From positions 992,001 to 1,056,000 of the forward strand of contig NZ_CP029495.1 in the NCBI RefSeq assembly GCF_003325475.1: DNA of 64,000 nucleotides. Reading direction: 5' to 3'. How positions within the stretch are numbered: the first letter of the stretch is position 1; every line of letters starts with the position of its first letter. Origin of the DNA: Chromobacterium phragmitis. GTDB taxonomy: Bacteria > Pseudomonadota > Gammaproteobacteria > Burkholderiales > Chromobacteriaceae. A model generated the notes under the pieces. That model made no database searches and was not told the origin of the DNA. It saw nothing but the letters and a program-made list of their open reading frames with translations. Position numbers and translations under genes: made by a program. Of the stretch, positions 48,098-57,153 are shown piece by piece.

Positions 48098-49225
48098 ATG
48101 CTCACCCATCACCACGCCCTGCTGTCGCCCAGCCTGGGCAGCCAGCGCACGCTGACCAGCTTTCACTTCGGCCAGGCCGGCCGCGGCGAGAAAGTCCATA
48201 TCCAGGCCAGCCTGCACGCCGACGAGCTGCCTGGCATGCTGGTAGCCTGGCACCTGAAGCAGCGGCTGCGCCAATTGGAGGAGGATGGCGCCATACTGGG
48301 CGAAATCGCGGTGCTGCCGGCGGTCAATCCCATCGGCCTGAACCAGAACCAGAGCAGCAGGCTGCTGGGCCGCTTCGAGCTGATGAGCGGGCAGAACTTC
48401 AACCGCCACTACCAGCCGCTGGCGGAGGCGGTGTTCGCCGCCGTGCGCGGCCAGCTGGGGCCTGACGCCAAGGCCAATACCCGGCTGATCCGCGCGGCGA
48501 TGCGCGCCGAGCTGGCCCGCCAGCGGCCGCAAACCGAGCTGCAATCGCTGCGCCACGCGCTGCACAGCATGGCCTGCGACGCCGACATCATGCTGGACCT
48601 GCACTGCGACAGCCGCGCCGACCTGCACCTGTACACCGGCACCCCGCTATGGGACCAATGCGAGCCGCTGGCCCGTTATCTGGGCGCCTGCGCCACCCTG
48701 CTGGCCGAGGATTCCGGCGACTACCCCTTCGATGAAGCCTGCAGCCAGCCGTGGTGGCAGCTGCGCGAGCTGGCCGCCCGCGCCGGGCTGGCCGCGCCGA
48801 TCGAAATGGCCTGTCTGGCGGTGACGGTGGAGCTGCGCGGCGAATGCGACGTAGACCACGAATACGCGGCCAAGGATGCCGAGGCCATCATCGATTTCCT
48901 GCAACATCGCGGCGTGATCGCAGGCGACGCGCCGGAGGCGCCGCCGCTGCGCCATCCTGCCACGCCGCTGGCCGGGTCGGAAGATCTGCTGGCGCCGCAC
49001 GCCGGCGTAGTGGTGTACCGCGCGGCCGCCGGCAGCCTGCTCAGCCCGGGCGACCTGGTGGCCGACGTGATCGACCCCCTGACCGACGCCGTCAGCCAGG
49101 TGTGCACCGAACGCGGCGGCGTGCTGTACGCCACCAGCGACCGTCCCTACGCCACCGCCGGCCTGGGCATCGCCCGCGTGGCCGGCGACACCGCGTTCAA
49201 GAGCGGCAAACTGCTCACTGCCTGA
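48098..49225 (+). CDS. succinylglutamate desuccinylase/aspartoacylase-family protein
   Basis: A 375-residue M14-type zinc hydrolase. Zinc ligands are in the SLHADELPG motif (H-x-x-E) and the MLDLHCDS motif (His). A C-terminal beta-rich domain ends around VVYRAAAGSLLSPGDLVADVIDP, a biotinyl-like hammerhead. The substrate is an N-acyl amino acid or similar; not predictable. It is divergent from the Wadjet operon and followed 58 bases later by the Ivy gene. Confidence 0.9.
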   Translation: MLTHHHALLSPSLGSQRTLTSFHFGQAGRGEKVHIQASLHADELPGMLVAWHLKQRLRQLEEDGAILGEIAVLPAVNPIGLNQNQSSRLLGRFELMSGQNFNRHYQPLAEAVFAAVRGQLGPDAKANTRLIRAAMRAELARQRPQTELQSLRHALHSMACDADIMLDLHCDSRADLHLYTGTPLWDQCEPLARYLGACATLLAEDSGDYPFDEACSQPWWQLRELAARAGLAAPIEMACLAVTVELRGECDVDHEYAAKDAEAIIDFLQHRGVIAGDAPEAPPLRHPATPLAGSEDLLAPHAGVVVYRAAAGSLLSPGDLVADVIDPLTDAVSQVCTERGGVLYATSDRPYATAGLGIARVAGDTAFKSGKLLTA

Positions 49226-49283
49226 TGGAATTTTCGTCCCTTACGGCGATCCAAACCCTTTTGCATCGCCGTCGAGCCGCCCC

Positions 49284-49766
49284 ATGAAAACCCTGGCCCC
49301 CCTGCTGTTGTCCCTATCCATCCTGCTGCCGTCCGCGCCGGTTCAGGCCGCTTCCGCGGCCTCCGCGCCGGCGGCCAAATCGGCCGAGGCGGTGTTCGCC
49401 GAGCTGGCCCGCCAGCCCGATCGCCAGGCGGCCTGGATGAGCATGCTGGCCGGCGCCAAGGACGCGCCGGAATGGCTGCGCGAGGCCCGCGCCACCAGCG
49501 CTCCCTACCATTCGGCCACCATCGCCGGCAAACGCTACCTGGCCGGCGAAATGTGCAAGCCGCACGATTGCGCCTACAACCGCTTCTACGGCCTGTTCAG
49601 CGCCGACAAGCGCCGCGCCGCGGGCCTCTTGGTGACGGTGGCCGACGTGCCGGAAGCGATGGAGCAGCCGGCCAAACACGCCAGCTATCGCTGGCTGGGC
49701 AAGCCGGACAAGAGCCAGCGCGCCTATCTGATGAAACAACTGAAACAGGATCCGAACTGGAAATGA
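49284..49766 (+). CDS. Ivy-family C-type lysozyme inhibitor
   Basis: A 160-residue periplasmic protein. A Sec signal peptide ends near PVQA-AS (residue 23). The inhibitory loop CKPHDC is present at about residues 92-97, with the two cysteines forming the disulphide and the His that plugs the lysozyme active site. Ivy protects the cell wall from host or phage lysozyme. It overlaps the next small lipoprotein gene by four bases. Confidence 0.93.
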   Translation: MKTLAPLLLSLSILLPSAPVQAASAASAPAAKSAEAVFAELARQPDRQAAWMSMLAGAKDAPEWLREARATSAPYHSATIAGKRYLAGEMCKPHDCAYNRFYGLFSADKRRAAGLLVTVADVPEAMEQPAKHASYRWLGKPDKSQRAYLMKQLKQDPNWK

Positions 49767-50011
49767 AAACGCTGAAACCCCTTCTCGCCGCGCTGCCGGC
49801 GCTGCTGCTGGCCGCCTGCGCGCAAAACCCGGCCCCGCAGCCGCAAGCTGTCGGCATGGCCAACCCCGCCTCGGTCAACTGCGTGAATCAGGGCGGCAAG
49901 CTGCTGCCGCAGAAAGACGCCGCCGGCAACGAATACGCCTTGTGCCGGCTGCCCGATGGCCGCGAAGTGGAGGAATGGGCGCTGTTCCGCTCGCAGCGGC
50001 CGGCCCAGTAA
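49763..50011 (+). CDS. small DUF333-like lipoprotein
   Basis: An 82-residue lipoprotein. The signal MKTLKPLLAALPALLLAAC ends in a lipobox (LAAC, Cys19). The mature part has NPASVNCVNQGGKLLPQKDAAGNEYALCRLPDGREVEEWALFR (described in parts), which is the DUF333 pattern of putative hemolysin-like or ivy-associated lipoproteins. The gene starts inside the ivy stop codon (ATGA), so the two probably function together at the cell envelope. Confidence 0.88.
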   Translation: MKTLKPLLAALPALLLAACAQNPAPQPQAVGMANPASVNCVNQGGKLLPQKDAAGNEYALCRLPDGREVEEWALFRSQRPAQ

Positions 50012-50081
50012 GCGCCGACGGCAGGCTTATCCACAGCATTTCTCGAAATCGGAATTTATCCACAGCGGCCGACGCCGCCTG

Positions 50082-50120
50082 AAAAAGCAAACCCGCCGGC
50101 TAACCGCTCCGGCGGGCTTT
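50082..50120 (-). terminator. terminator of the hisP-like gene
   Basis: Stem CCCGCCGG / CCGGCGGG (50092-50099 with 50109-50116) with a 9-nt loop. On the minus strand TTTGCTTTTTC follows. The plus-strand side has CTTTCC only. Confidence 0.8.
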
Positions 50121-50143
50121 CCTCCCCCTTTGCAGGGATGATC

Positions 50144-50911
50144 CTATTTTAGACTACCGGACAGGAATGCCTTCAGGCGTTCGCTCCTGGTGTTGCCGAA
50201 CACCTCGTCCGGGTGGCCCTCTTCCTCCACGCGCCCCTGGTGCAGGAACATCACGTGGTTGGACACGTTGCGGGCGAAGCCCATCTCGTGGGTGACCACG
50301 ATCATGGTGCGGCCTTCTTCGGCCAGCGCCTGCATCACCTTCAGCACTTCGCCCACCAGCTCCGGGTCCAGCGCCGAGGTCGGCTCGTCGAACAGCATCA
50401 CCTCCGGCTCCATCGTCAGCGCGCGGGCTATCGCCACGCGTTGCTGCTGGCCGCCGGACAAGTGGGCCGGGTACTTGGCTTGGGCGCGTTCGTCCAGCCC
50501 GACCTTGGCCAGGTATTTCTTGGCGCGGGCGATGGCTTCGTCGCGCGGAATGCCCAACACGTGCACCGGCGCCTCGATGACGTTTTCCAGCACCGTCATG
50601 TGGCCCCACAGATTGAAGTGCTGGAACACCATGGCCAGTTTGGTTCGCATGGCCTGCAGCTGCTTCTGGTCGGCCGGCACCAGTTCGCCCTGCTTGTTGC
50701 GCGACAGGCGGATTTCCTCGCCGTTGAGCGCGATGCTGCCTTCGTTGGGCTTTTCCAAGAAGTTGATGCAGCGTAGGAAGGTGCTCTTGCCGGAGCCGGA
50801 CGAGCCGATGATGCTGATCACGTCGCCGGCCTTGGCTTGCAGCGAGATGCCCTTCAAGACTTCGTGTTCGCCGTAGCTCTTGTGAATATTGCTGATGTTC
50901 AGCTTGTCCAT
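50144..50911 (-). CDS. amino acid ABC transporter ATP-binding protein (HisP-like)
   Basis: A 255-residue ATPase of a polar amino acid importer. Walker A GSSGSGKST, LSGGQQQRVAIARAL signature, Walker B VMLFDEPTSALDP and the H-loop VTHEMGFAR. HisP-type features include AMVFQHFNLWGHMTVLENV. It is the last gene of the order binding protein-HisQ-HisM-HisP and works at the inner membrane for uptake of basic amino acids, most likely histidine/arginine/ornithine; exact specificity is not visible. Confidence 0.93.
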   Translation of the reverse strand: MDKLNISNIHKSYGEHEVLKGISLQAKAGDVISIIGSSGSGKSTFLRCINFLEKPNEGSIALNGEEIRLSRNKQGELVPADQKQLQAMRTKLAMVFQHFNLWGHMTVLENVIEAPVHVLGIPRDEAIARAKKYLAKVGLDERAQAKYPAHLSGGQQQRVAIARALTMEPEVMLFDEPTSALDPELVGEVLKVMQALAEEGRTMIVVTHEMGFARNVSNHVMFLHQGRVEEEGHPDEVFGNTRSERLKAFLSGSLK

Positions 50912-50933
50912 CTAAATCATTCCCCAGTATTTC

Positions 50934-51647
50934 TCAGCTCTTGGTCGGACGCAGGTAAGCGAGCCAGCGGGCTTCAGCCTTGCGGAACAGGCCGACCAGA
51001 ATAAAGGTGATGCACAGATACAGCAAGGCGGCCAGGCCGAACGCGTTGAAGGAGTCGTATGTGGCGGCATTGACGTCGCGCGCGACCTTCAGGATGTCCG
51101 GCACCGTGGCGGTGAAGGCCACAGTGGTTGCGTGCAGCATCAGGATCACCTCGTTGCTGTACGCCGGCAGCGCCCGCCGCAGCGCCGACGGGATGATCAC
51201 CCGGCGGTACAACGTGAACTTGCTCATGCCGTAAGCGCGCCCGGCCTCGATCTCGCCGTAGGGCGTCGCCTTGATCGCGCCGGCGAAAATCTCGGTGGTG
51301 TAGGCGCAGGTATTGAGCGCGAACGCCAGGATGGTGCAGTTGTAACCTTCGCGGAAGAAGTGGTTGAGAAACCCCACTTCCCTCACCACGTCCAGGCTGT
51401 ACATGCCGCTGTAGAAGAAGATCAGCTGCACGTAAAGCGGGGTGCCGCGGAACACATAGGTGTACAACCACACCGCGCGCGCCAGCCACTTGACCTTGGA
51501 CACGCGCGCCACCGCCAGCGGAATGGACACCACGAAGCCGAAAGCTATCGATAGCACCAACAGCCACATGGTAACAGCCAGGCCGGACAGGTGGTAGCCG
51601 TCGCTCCACAGGAAGGCCCGCCAGTATTGCTGGATGATGTCCATCAT
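50934..51647 (-). CDS. amino acid ABC transporter permease (HisM-like)
   Basis: A 237-residue permease with about five membrane segments. The EAA loop is EIEAGRAYGMSKFTLYRRVIIPSALRRALPAYSNE (described in parts). Start ATG at 51647 overlaps the HisQ stop (ATGA). Pairs with the HisQ-like subunit to form the translocation path. Confidence 0.92.
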   Translation of the reverse strand: MMDIIQQYWRAFLWSDGYHLSGLAVTMWLLVLSIAFGFVVSIPLAVARVSKVKWLARAVWLYTYVFRGTPLYVQLIFFYSGMYSLDVVREVGFLNHFFREGYNCTILAFALNTCAYTTEIFAGAIKATPYGEIEAGRAYGMSKFTLYRRVIIPSALRRALPAYSNEVILMLHATTVAFTATVPDILKVARDVNAATYDSFNAFGLAALLYLCITFILVGLFRKAEARWLAYLRPTKS

Positions 51648-52333
51648 AGCTCCGCCTCCCGCACGCCTGACGAATAGCGGCGCTCCAGCCAGGCCAGCAC
51701 GAAGTTGGACAGCGTGGTGAGCAGCAAGTAGATGGCGCCGGCCACCAGCGTGAAGAAGAACACCTTGTACGTGCTCTTGCCGGCGTCCACCGAGGCCTTC
51801 ACCACATCGGCCAGGCCGATGATGGACACCAGGGCGGTGGCCTTCAGCATCACCTGCCAGTTGTTGGAAATGCCCGGCAGCGCGAAGCGCATCATTTGCG
51901 GAAACTGCACGCGGTGGAAGACCTGCCAGCCGTTCATGCCGTAGGCGATGCCGGCCTCGATCTGCCCCTTGGGCACCGACAGGAAGGCGCCGCGCAGCGT
52001 CTCGGTGAAATAGGCGCCGTAGATGAAGCCCAGCGTGACGATGCCGGACACGAAGGGATCGAGGTCGATCTGCTCGAGGTGCAGCGACTCGGTGATTTTG
52101 TTCATGCCTATCTGCAGGCTGTAGAAGATCAGCAGCATCAGCACCAGGTCGGGCACGCCGCGCACCAGCGTGGTGTAGACCGTGGAAATCCCGCCCAGCA
52201 CGGGATTGTGCGAGAGCTTGGCGCCGGCGCCGAAGAGGCCGATGACGAAGGCGAGCAGCAGCGACAGCACCGACAGCTCCAGCGTCACCAGGGTCCCCTG
52301 CCAAATGATGGGACCGAATCCATCCAGAAACAT
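51644..52333 (-). CDS. amino acid ABC transporter permease (HisQ-like)
   Basis: A 229-residue permease, matching the length of HisQ. TLVRGVPDLVLMLLIFY and the EAA loop QIEAGIAYGMNGWQVFHRVQFPQMMRFALPG are typical. Start is ATG at 52333 (MFLDGFGPIIWQG). It is separated by 139 bases from the binding-protein gene, where the transcript may be processed. Confidence 0.92.
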   Translation of the reverse strand: MFLDGFGPIIWQGTLVTLELSVLSLLLAFVIGLFGAGAKLSHNPVLGGISTVYTTLVRGVPDLVLMLLIFYSLQIGMNKITESLHLEQIDLDPFVSGIVTLGFIYGAYFTETLRGAFLSVPKGQIEAGIAYGMNGWQVFHRVQFPQMMRFALPGISNNWQVMLKATALVSIIGLADVVKASVDAGKSTYKVFFFTLVAGAIYLLLTTLSNFVLAWLERRYSSGVREAEL

Positions 52334-52472
52334 CTTGTTCCCCTTGTCGAGCGGCCGCCGCCTTCGGCTTATATTGCCGAATGGCGTCCGGCCCTCCAGA
52401 TCAATACGCCCCGCCAAGCGGGGCGCATCACGACTTCAAACGGGCGGCGGGCCGCCCGTCCGCAAGGCGGCG

Positions 52473-53252
52473 TCAGCCGCCGTACACGTCGAAGGAGAAA
52501 TATTTCTTCTCGAGCTTCTTGTAGGTGCCGTCCTTCAGCATGTCGGCGATGGCCTTGTCGATGGCGGCCTTCAGATCCTTGTCCTCCTTGCGCATGCCGA
52601 TGCCGGCGCCTTCGCCCAGAGTTTGCGGATCCACCAGGTCCTTGCCGGCGAAGGCGAAGCCCTTGCCCTCAGGTTTTTTCAGGAAGCCGATGTCGGCTTG
52701 CACCGCGTCCTGCAAGGACGCGTCCAGGCGGCCAGCGGCCAGGTCGGCCAGCACCAGGGTCTGGTTCTGGTACGGCACCACTTCCACGCCGGCCGGCGCC
52801 CAGTGCTTCTTGGCGTAGGCTTCCTGGATGGTGCCCTGCTCCACGCCCACGCGCTTGCCCTTCAGCGAAGCCGGGGTCGGCATCAGGCCCGAGCCGGCCT
52901 TGGCCACCATGCGGGTCGGAGTGTTGAACAGCTTGGCGGAGAAGGCGATCTCCTTCATCCGGGCCTCGGTCATCGACATCGACGACAACACGCCGTCGAA
53001 CTTCTTGGCTTTCAGCGCCGGGATCATGCCGTCGAAATCGTTCTCCACCCAGACGCACTTGGCCTTCAGGCGCTTGCAAATCTCATTGCCCAGGTCCACG
53101 TCGAAGCCGACGACCTGGCCATTCGGCGCCTTGTATTCAAACGGCGCGTAACTCGCGTCCACGCCGAAACGGACTTCCTTCCAATCCTTGGCGTAAACCC
53201 CCAGGGACGTAGCCATCAGGCCGACAGCCAGCGCAGCAAGTGCCTTCTTCAT
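52473..53252 (-). CDS. periplasmic amino acid-binding protein (LAO/HisJ-like)
   Basis: A 259-residue solute-binding protein of SBP family 3. Signal peptide MKKALAALAVGLMATSLGVYA-K. Ligand pocket motifs include VRFGVDASYAPFEYKAPNG, GFDVDLGNEIC, DGMIPALKAKKFDGVLSSMSMTEAR (in parts) and QDAVQADIGF. The DxxR-like contact to the alpha-amino group lies in TEARM. It feeds the HisQMP transporter encoded directly downstream. Basic amino acids are the most likely ligands. Confidence 0.93.
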   Translation of the reverse strand: MKKALAALAVGLMATSLGVYAKDWKEVRFGVDASYAPFEYKAPNGQVVGFDVDLGNEICKRLKAKCVWVENDFDGMIPALKAKKFDGVLSSMSMTEARMKEIAFSAKLFNTPTRMVAKAGSGLMPTPASLKGKRVGVEQGTIQEAYAKKHWAPAGVEVVPYQNQTLVLADLAAGRLDASLQDAVQADIGFLKKPEGKGFAFAGKDLVDPQTLGEGAGIGMRKEDKDLKAAIDKAIADMLKDGTYKKLEKKYFSFDVYGG

Positions 53253-53760
53253 TTGCTTCTCCTCATCAATGCGTACTGCCTTGTTGGTATCCGGCCCCCA
53301 GCCGGACCTTTTTCTCCGGACCAAACGCTCACGGACCGGCGCCGCCTGGCGCGGCCCTGCCCGTGGGCGGCGGCTGCACCAGTTATATAGTTAGAGTATT
53401 TCGTCTAGCAAGCCGGATTTCGCCGCTCCGCCGGCCAGGCCCCTGGCTGGCAGATGACAAAACCTGGGAGCCGGGTCCCGAACCGGCCCTGCTCCGCCCG
53501 CCGGAAAAACGGCGGGCGAGGTCAGAATCGGCGCGGCCCCCATGGCCTTGTCTGCGGCTCTTCCCGGCTTCGGCTACGACAAGCAGAAATCATGCCATTG
53601 CGCTTGCGCGGCGGCGGGTCCCTTAGCGGCTGCCTGAGGACAAAATACAACATCCAATCGACTTGGGAAGTAACGACACGTGAAGAGATCGGTGCACAGC
53701 ATACCGGCAAGAAGGCAGAAAATTGAGCCCCCTCCCCGCACATTGCCCGGATGGAATGCA
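53253..53760. other. intergenic region upstream of the transporter operon
   Basis: I find no convincing gene in these 508 bases. It contains a perfect 9-bp stem with a GAAAAA loop at 53495-53518 (CGCCCGCCG / CGGCGGGCG) without a T-run. An AT-rich patch near 53380-53400 may be the promoter of the binding-protein gene. Confidence 0.5.
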
Positions 53761-53792
53761 AAAACGGGCGGGATATGCATCCCGCCCGTTTT
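53761..53792. terminator. bidirectional terminator of obgE
   Basis: A perfect 14-bp stem (AAAACGGGCGGGAT / ATCCCGCCCGTTTT) with a four-base loop ends in T-runs on both strands. It lies 27 bases past the obgE stop codon. Confidence 0.92.
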
Positions 53793-53819
53793 CCATAACA
53801 CGAAAAGACTGCGTTTTCG

Positions 53820-54980
53820 TTACGCGTCGCCGCCTTCGCTCACCGCCGGCGCTTCCGGCGCGATCAGCTTCTGCTTGGCTGCAGCCGCTTGCTGCTGCAG
53901 CGCCTCGGCCTCCTTGCGCGCCTCGGCGCGCACCACGTCCAGGTAGGACATGATGGCGAAGGTCAGCTCGCGGGTGCCTTCGTGGTTCAGCGCGGAGATG
54001 CTGAACACGCGCGGCGCCTTGATGTCGAAACCGAAGGAGTCATCCGGCTGCGTTTGCGGCCAACCGTAAGCGTTGAGGAAAGCGGACACAGTCAGCTCGC
54101 GCTCGTCTTCCGGCAGCATGTCCACCTTGTTCAGCACCAGCCAACGCGGCTTGTTGTGCAGCTCCTCGTCGTACTTCTTCAGTTCTTCGACGATGGCGCG
54201 CGCCTCGCGCACCGGGTCCACGTCCGGATCGAACGGAGCGATGTCCACCACGTGCAGCAGCAAACCGGTGCGCTGCAAATGCTTCAGGAAGCGGTGGCCC
54301 AGGCCGGCGCCTTCGGCCGCGCCCTCGATCAGGCCCGGGATGTCGGCGACGACAAAGCTCCGGATATCGTCCATCCGCACCACGCCCAGATTGGGGTGCA
54401 GCGTGGTGAACGGGTAATCCGCCACCTTGGGGCGCGCGGCGGACACCGAGCGGATGAAGGTGGACTTGCCGGCGTTGGGCATGCCCAACAGGCCGACATC
54501 GGCCAGCACCTTCAGCTCCAGGCGCAGCGTGCGCTGTTCGCCCTGCTCGCCCGGCGTGCACTGGCGCGGCGCGCGGTTGGTGGACGACTTGAAGTGGATA
54601 TTGCCCAGGCCGCCCTTGCCGCCCTTGGCGATCATGATGCGCTGGCCGTGATGGGTGAGGTCCGCCACCAGTTCGCCGGTGTCGTGGTCGTGGATCACGG
54701 TGCCCACCGGCATCTTCAGCTCGATGTCGTCGCCGCCCTTGCCGTAGCAATCGGCGCCGCGGCCGCGCTCGCCGTGCTGCGCCAGATACTTCTTGACGAA
54801 GCGGTATTCAACCAGCGTATTGACGTTCTCGTCGGCCACCGCGTACACGCTGCCGCCCTTGCCGCCGTCGCCGCCGTCCGGACCGCCGAAGGGCACGAAT
54901 TTTTCGCGGCGGAAGCTGGCCACGCCATTGCCGCCGCGCCCGGCCATCACTTCAATCCGGGCTTCATCGATGAATTTCAT
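53820..54980 (-). CDS. obgE: Obg GTPase (CgtA/ObgE)
   Basis: A 386-residue essential ribosome-associated GTPase. The N-terminal glycine-rich Obg fold (MKFIDEARIEVMAGRGGNGVASFRREKFVP, in parts) is followed by the G domain. G1 is GMPNAGKST, switch II DIPGLIEGA and G4 NKVD. A C-terminal region rich in Glu/Ala/Gln follows. It assists 50S maturation and the stringent response. Start is ATG at 54980. The gene order rplU-rpmA-obgE is standard. Confidence 0.97.
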   Translation of the reverse strand: MKFIDEARIEVMAGRGGNGVASFRREKFVPFGGPDGGDGGKGGSVYAVADENVNTLVEYRFVKKYLAQHGERGRGADCYGKGGDDIELKMPVGTVIHDHDTGELVADLTHHGQRIMIAKGGKGGLGNIHFKSSTNRAPRQCTPGEQGEQRTLRLELKVLADVGLLGMPNAGKSTFIRSVSAARPKVADYPFTTLHPNLGVVRMDDIRSFVVADIPGLIEGAAEGAGLGHRFLKHLQRTGLLLHVVDIAPFDPDVDPVREARAIVEELKKYDEELHNKPRWLVLNKVDMLPEDERELTVSAFLNAYGWPQTQPDDSFGFDIKAPRVFSISALNHEGTRELTFAIMSYLDVVRAEARKEAEALQQQAAAAKQKLIAPEAPAVSEGGDA

Positions 54981-55060
54981 TGCACTCAACCTCTGTCTTG
55001 CGAGGAGTCAGGCGTCAGGGTTGGCCATGCCAGCCCTCACGCCTTGCCCCTCGGGTATGA

Positions 55061-55090
55061 AAAAAGCCCTATCGCAAGGATAGGGCTTTC
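55061..55090. terminator. terminator/attenuator between rpmA and obgE
   Basis: An 11-bp stem (AAAGCCCTATC / GATAGGGCTTT) with a 5-nt loop has T-runs on both strands. It lies 20 bases past rpmA and would partly separate obgE expression from the ribosomal protein genes. Confidence 0.82.
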
Positions 55091-55109
55091 TCGGATGTCA
55101 GAAAGCGAA

Positions 55110-55385
55110 TTATTCGCCGTCTACACCAGTGTACGGAACCACGTTAACGGTCTTGCGCTTTTGCGCGCCCTTAACGGTGAATTCAACGTAGCCGTCAACC
55201 TTGGCGAACAGGGTGTGGTCCTTGCCCTGGCCGACGTTTTCGCCAGCATGGAACTTGGTGCCGCGCTGACGCACGATGATGGAACCAGCCGGAATCAGTT
55301 CGCTGCCGTAAACCTTAACGCCCAGGCGTTTGGCTTCGGAGTCACGACCGTTGCGGGAGCTGCCGCCTGCTTTTTTGTGTGCCAT
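55110..55385 (-). CDS. rpmA: 50S ribosomal protein L27
   Basis: A 91-residue L27 with the N-terminal MAHKKAGGSSRNGRDSEAKRLGVK sequence (in parts) that reaches the peptidyl transferase centre. It retains the standard bacterial N-terminus with no cleavable extension. It follows rplU by 12 bases in one operon. Confidence 0.98.
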   Translation of the reverse strand: MAHKKAGGSSRNGRDSEAKRLGVKVYGSELIPAGSIIVRQRGTKFHAGENVGQGKDHTLFAKVDGYVEFTVKGAQKRKTVNVVPYTGVDGE

Positions 55386-55397
55386 GACTGTTTATCC

Positions 55398-55709
55398 TTA
55401 CTTCGAAATCGCGTCGATGCGGATTTCGGTGTAGTTCTGACGATGACCCTGATGTTTCTGGTAGTGCTTGCGACGACGCATCTTGAAGATGCGGATCTTT
55501 TCGCCACGACCGTGGGAAACAACGGTGGCCTTCACGGTGGCGCCGGAAACCAGCGGGGCGCCAACAACAACCTGTTCACCGTCAGCAATCATCAGCACTT
55601 CTTCAAGTACGATCTGGCTGTCGACGTCTGCAGGTATCTGTTCTACTTTGAGTTTTTCACCGATGGCAACTTTGTATTGCTTGCCGCCGGTTTTTATGAC
55701 CGCATACAT
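55398..55709 (-). CDS. rplU: 50S ribosomal protein L21
   Basis: A 103-residue L21 beginning MYAVIKTGGKQYKV and ending with the RRRKHYQKHQGHRQNYTEIRI signature. ATG at 55709 is chosen over an ATG two codons upstream because AGGAG is nine bases from it and this gives the normal length. First gene of rplU-rpmA(-obgE), divergent from ispB. Confidence 0.97.
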   Translation of the reverse strand: MYAVIKTGGKQYKVAIGEKLKVEQIPADVDSQIVLEEVLMIADGEQVVVGAPLVSGATVKATVVSHGRGEKIRIFKMRRRKHYQKHQGHRQNYTEIRIDAISK

Positions 55710-55908
55710 TCGCATGAGCTCCTGATAAATAAATCCCCACGCCTGATGCGCAGGGAACGCAAGACTATACAGAACAACCCGTCAAGTTGTCAATGATTTC
55801 ATCGACTTAAGCGACAAGCACGGCGGCATGGCGGCTGCGGCGGCTTTTCTGGTAACATCCCATGCTTTGGCGTACCCCCATCGCAACGAAATAAAACTGG
55901 TTGAAAAC

Positions 55909-56877
55909 GTGTCCACCCCGCTTTTCCGAACCCTGATAGCCGACGACATGCAGACGGTAGACCGCGTGATCCGCGCCCGCCTGCACTCCGACGTGGTCCT
56001 GATCCGCCAGGTGGCGGAGTACATCATCTCCGCCGGAGGCAAACGCCTGCGCCCCGTCCTGACCCTGCTGTCGGGCCGCGCGCTGGGCTACCGGGGCGAA
56101 CACCTGTTTGAACTCGCCGCGATGATAGAGTTCATCCACACCGCCACGCTGCTGCACGACGACGTGGTGGATGAATCCGATCTGCGCCGCGGCCGCAAAA
56201 CCGCCAACGCGTTGTTCGGCAACGCCGCCAGCGTGCTGGTGGGCGACTTCCTCTACACCCGCGCTTTCCAGATGATGGTCACCACCCGCAACATGACCAT
56301 TCTGGAAGTGATGGCCGAAGCGACCAACATCATCGCCGAAGGCGAGGTGCTGCAACTCTTGAACATCGGCAACACCGACGTCAGCGAAGACGAATATCTG
56401 AAGGTCATTCAGTACAAAACCGCCAAGCTGTTCGAAGCCGCCGCCCGCGTCGGCGCGCTGATCGCCGACGCCTCCGCCGAACAGGTGCAAGCGATGGCAG
56501 ACTACGGCATGTATCTGGGCACCGCCTTCCAGATCATCGACGACGTGCTGGACTACAGCGGCGACGCCGACACAATAGGCAAGAGCCTGGGCGACGATCT
56601 GGCCGAAGGCAAGCCCACCCTGCCCTTGATCTACACCATGCGCAACGGCAGTCCGGAAGCCTCCGCCCTGGTGCGCGGCGCGCTGGAAAACGCCAACCGC
56701 GACCGTTTCCACGATGTGCTGAATGCGGTACAATCCTGCGGCGCGCTGGAATATGCCAAGAATGAAGCCGTGAAAATGGCCGAACAGGCCATCGCCTCCT
56801 TGCAGAACATTCCCGATTCGGAAGTCCGCCAGGCCCTGATCGAACTGGCCCGCCTGTCGGTGGACCGCAGCGCCTGA
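55909..56877 (+). CDS. ispB: octaprenyl diphosphate synthase
   Basis: A 322-residue trans-polyprenyl diphosphate synthase that makes the ubiquinone side chain. The first aspartate-rich motif is LLHDDVVDESDLRRG and the second QIIDDVLDYSGD. GKRLRPVL near residue 44 binds diphosphate. The whole sequence parallels E. coli IspB. The start is taken as GTG at 55909 (MSTPLFRTLIADD), which gives the normal length of 322-323. An ATG at 55828 would add a 27-residue tail of unlikely composition. It diverges from rplU and is followed by tRNA-Arg. Confidence 0.95.
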   Translation: MSTPLFRTLIADDMQTVDRVIRARLHSDVVLIRQVAEYIISAGGKRLRPVLTLLSGRALGYRGEHLFELAAMIEFIHTATLLHDDVVDESDLRRGRKTANALFGNAASVLVGDFLYTRAFQMMVTTRNMTILEVMAEATNIIAEGEVLQLLNIGNTDVSEDEYLKVIQYKTAKLFEAAARVGALIADASAEQVQAMADYGMYLGTAFQIIDDVLDYSGDADTIGKSLGDDLAEGKPTLPLIYTMRNGSPEASALVRGALENANRDRFHDVLNAVQSCGALEYAKNEAVKMAEQAIASLQNIPDSEVRQALIELARLSVDRSA

Positions 56878-56897
56878 CCGCACCAGTTTTCCGTAGC

Positions 56898-56972
56898 GTC
56901 TCCGTAGTTAAATGGATATAACGGCCCCCTCCTAAGGGGCAGTTACAGGTTCGATTCCTGTCGGGGGCACCA
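56898..56972 (+). tRNA. tRNA-Arg (anticodon CCT)
   Basis: A 75-nt cloverleaf. The acceptor stem is GTCTCCG with CGGGGGC (some G-U pairs). The D arm is GTTA/TAAC. The anticodon stem GCCCC/GGGGC encloses loop CTCCTAA with anticodon CCT at 56931-56933. The T arm is ACAGG/CCTGT with TTCGATT, then A and an encoded CCA at 56970-56972. Reads AGG codons. The integrase gene begins 180 bases downstream, so its 3' end is the likely island attachment site. Confidence 0.97.
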
Positions 56973-57005
56973 CCCACACTTCCAAAGCAGTCCGAGAAAG
57001 TCCAC

Positions 57006-57040
57006 AAACCCGCGCCAAATAAGGCTTTGCGGGTTTTTTT
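57006..57040 (+). terminator. terminator after tRNA-Arg
   Basis: Stem AAACCCGC / GCGGGTTT with a 15-nt loop is followed by a run of T residues to 57040. It lies 34 bases past the tRNA. Confidence 0.85.
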
Positions 57041-57153
57041 ACGTCCAAATCTGTCCGAAAGCATCCACGCAAAGCCGGGGGTACGTGGGGGTATGTTTGG
57101 TGGCATCTTGTGTACCTCCACATTTCGATACCCCCAGAGCGAGGAGTATCCCC

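Noticed and set aside
55828..55908. N-terminal extension of ispB from an upstream ATG
   Set aside because: The extra 27 residues are Ala-rich and absent from typical IspB; GTG at 55909 gives the standard length.
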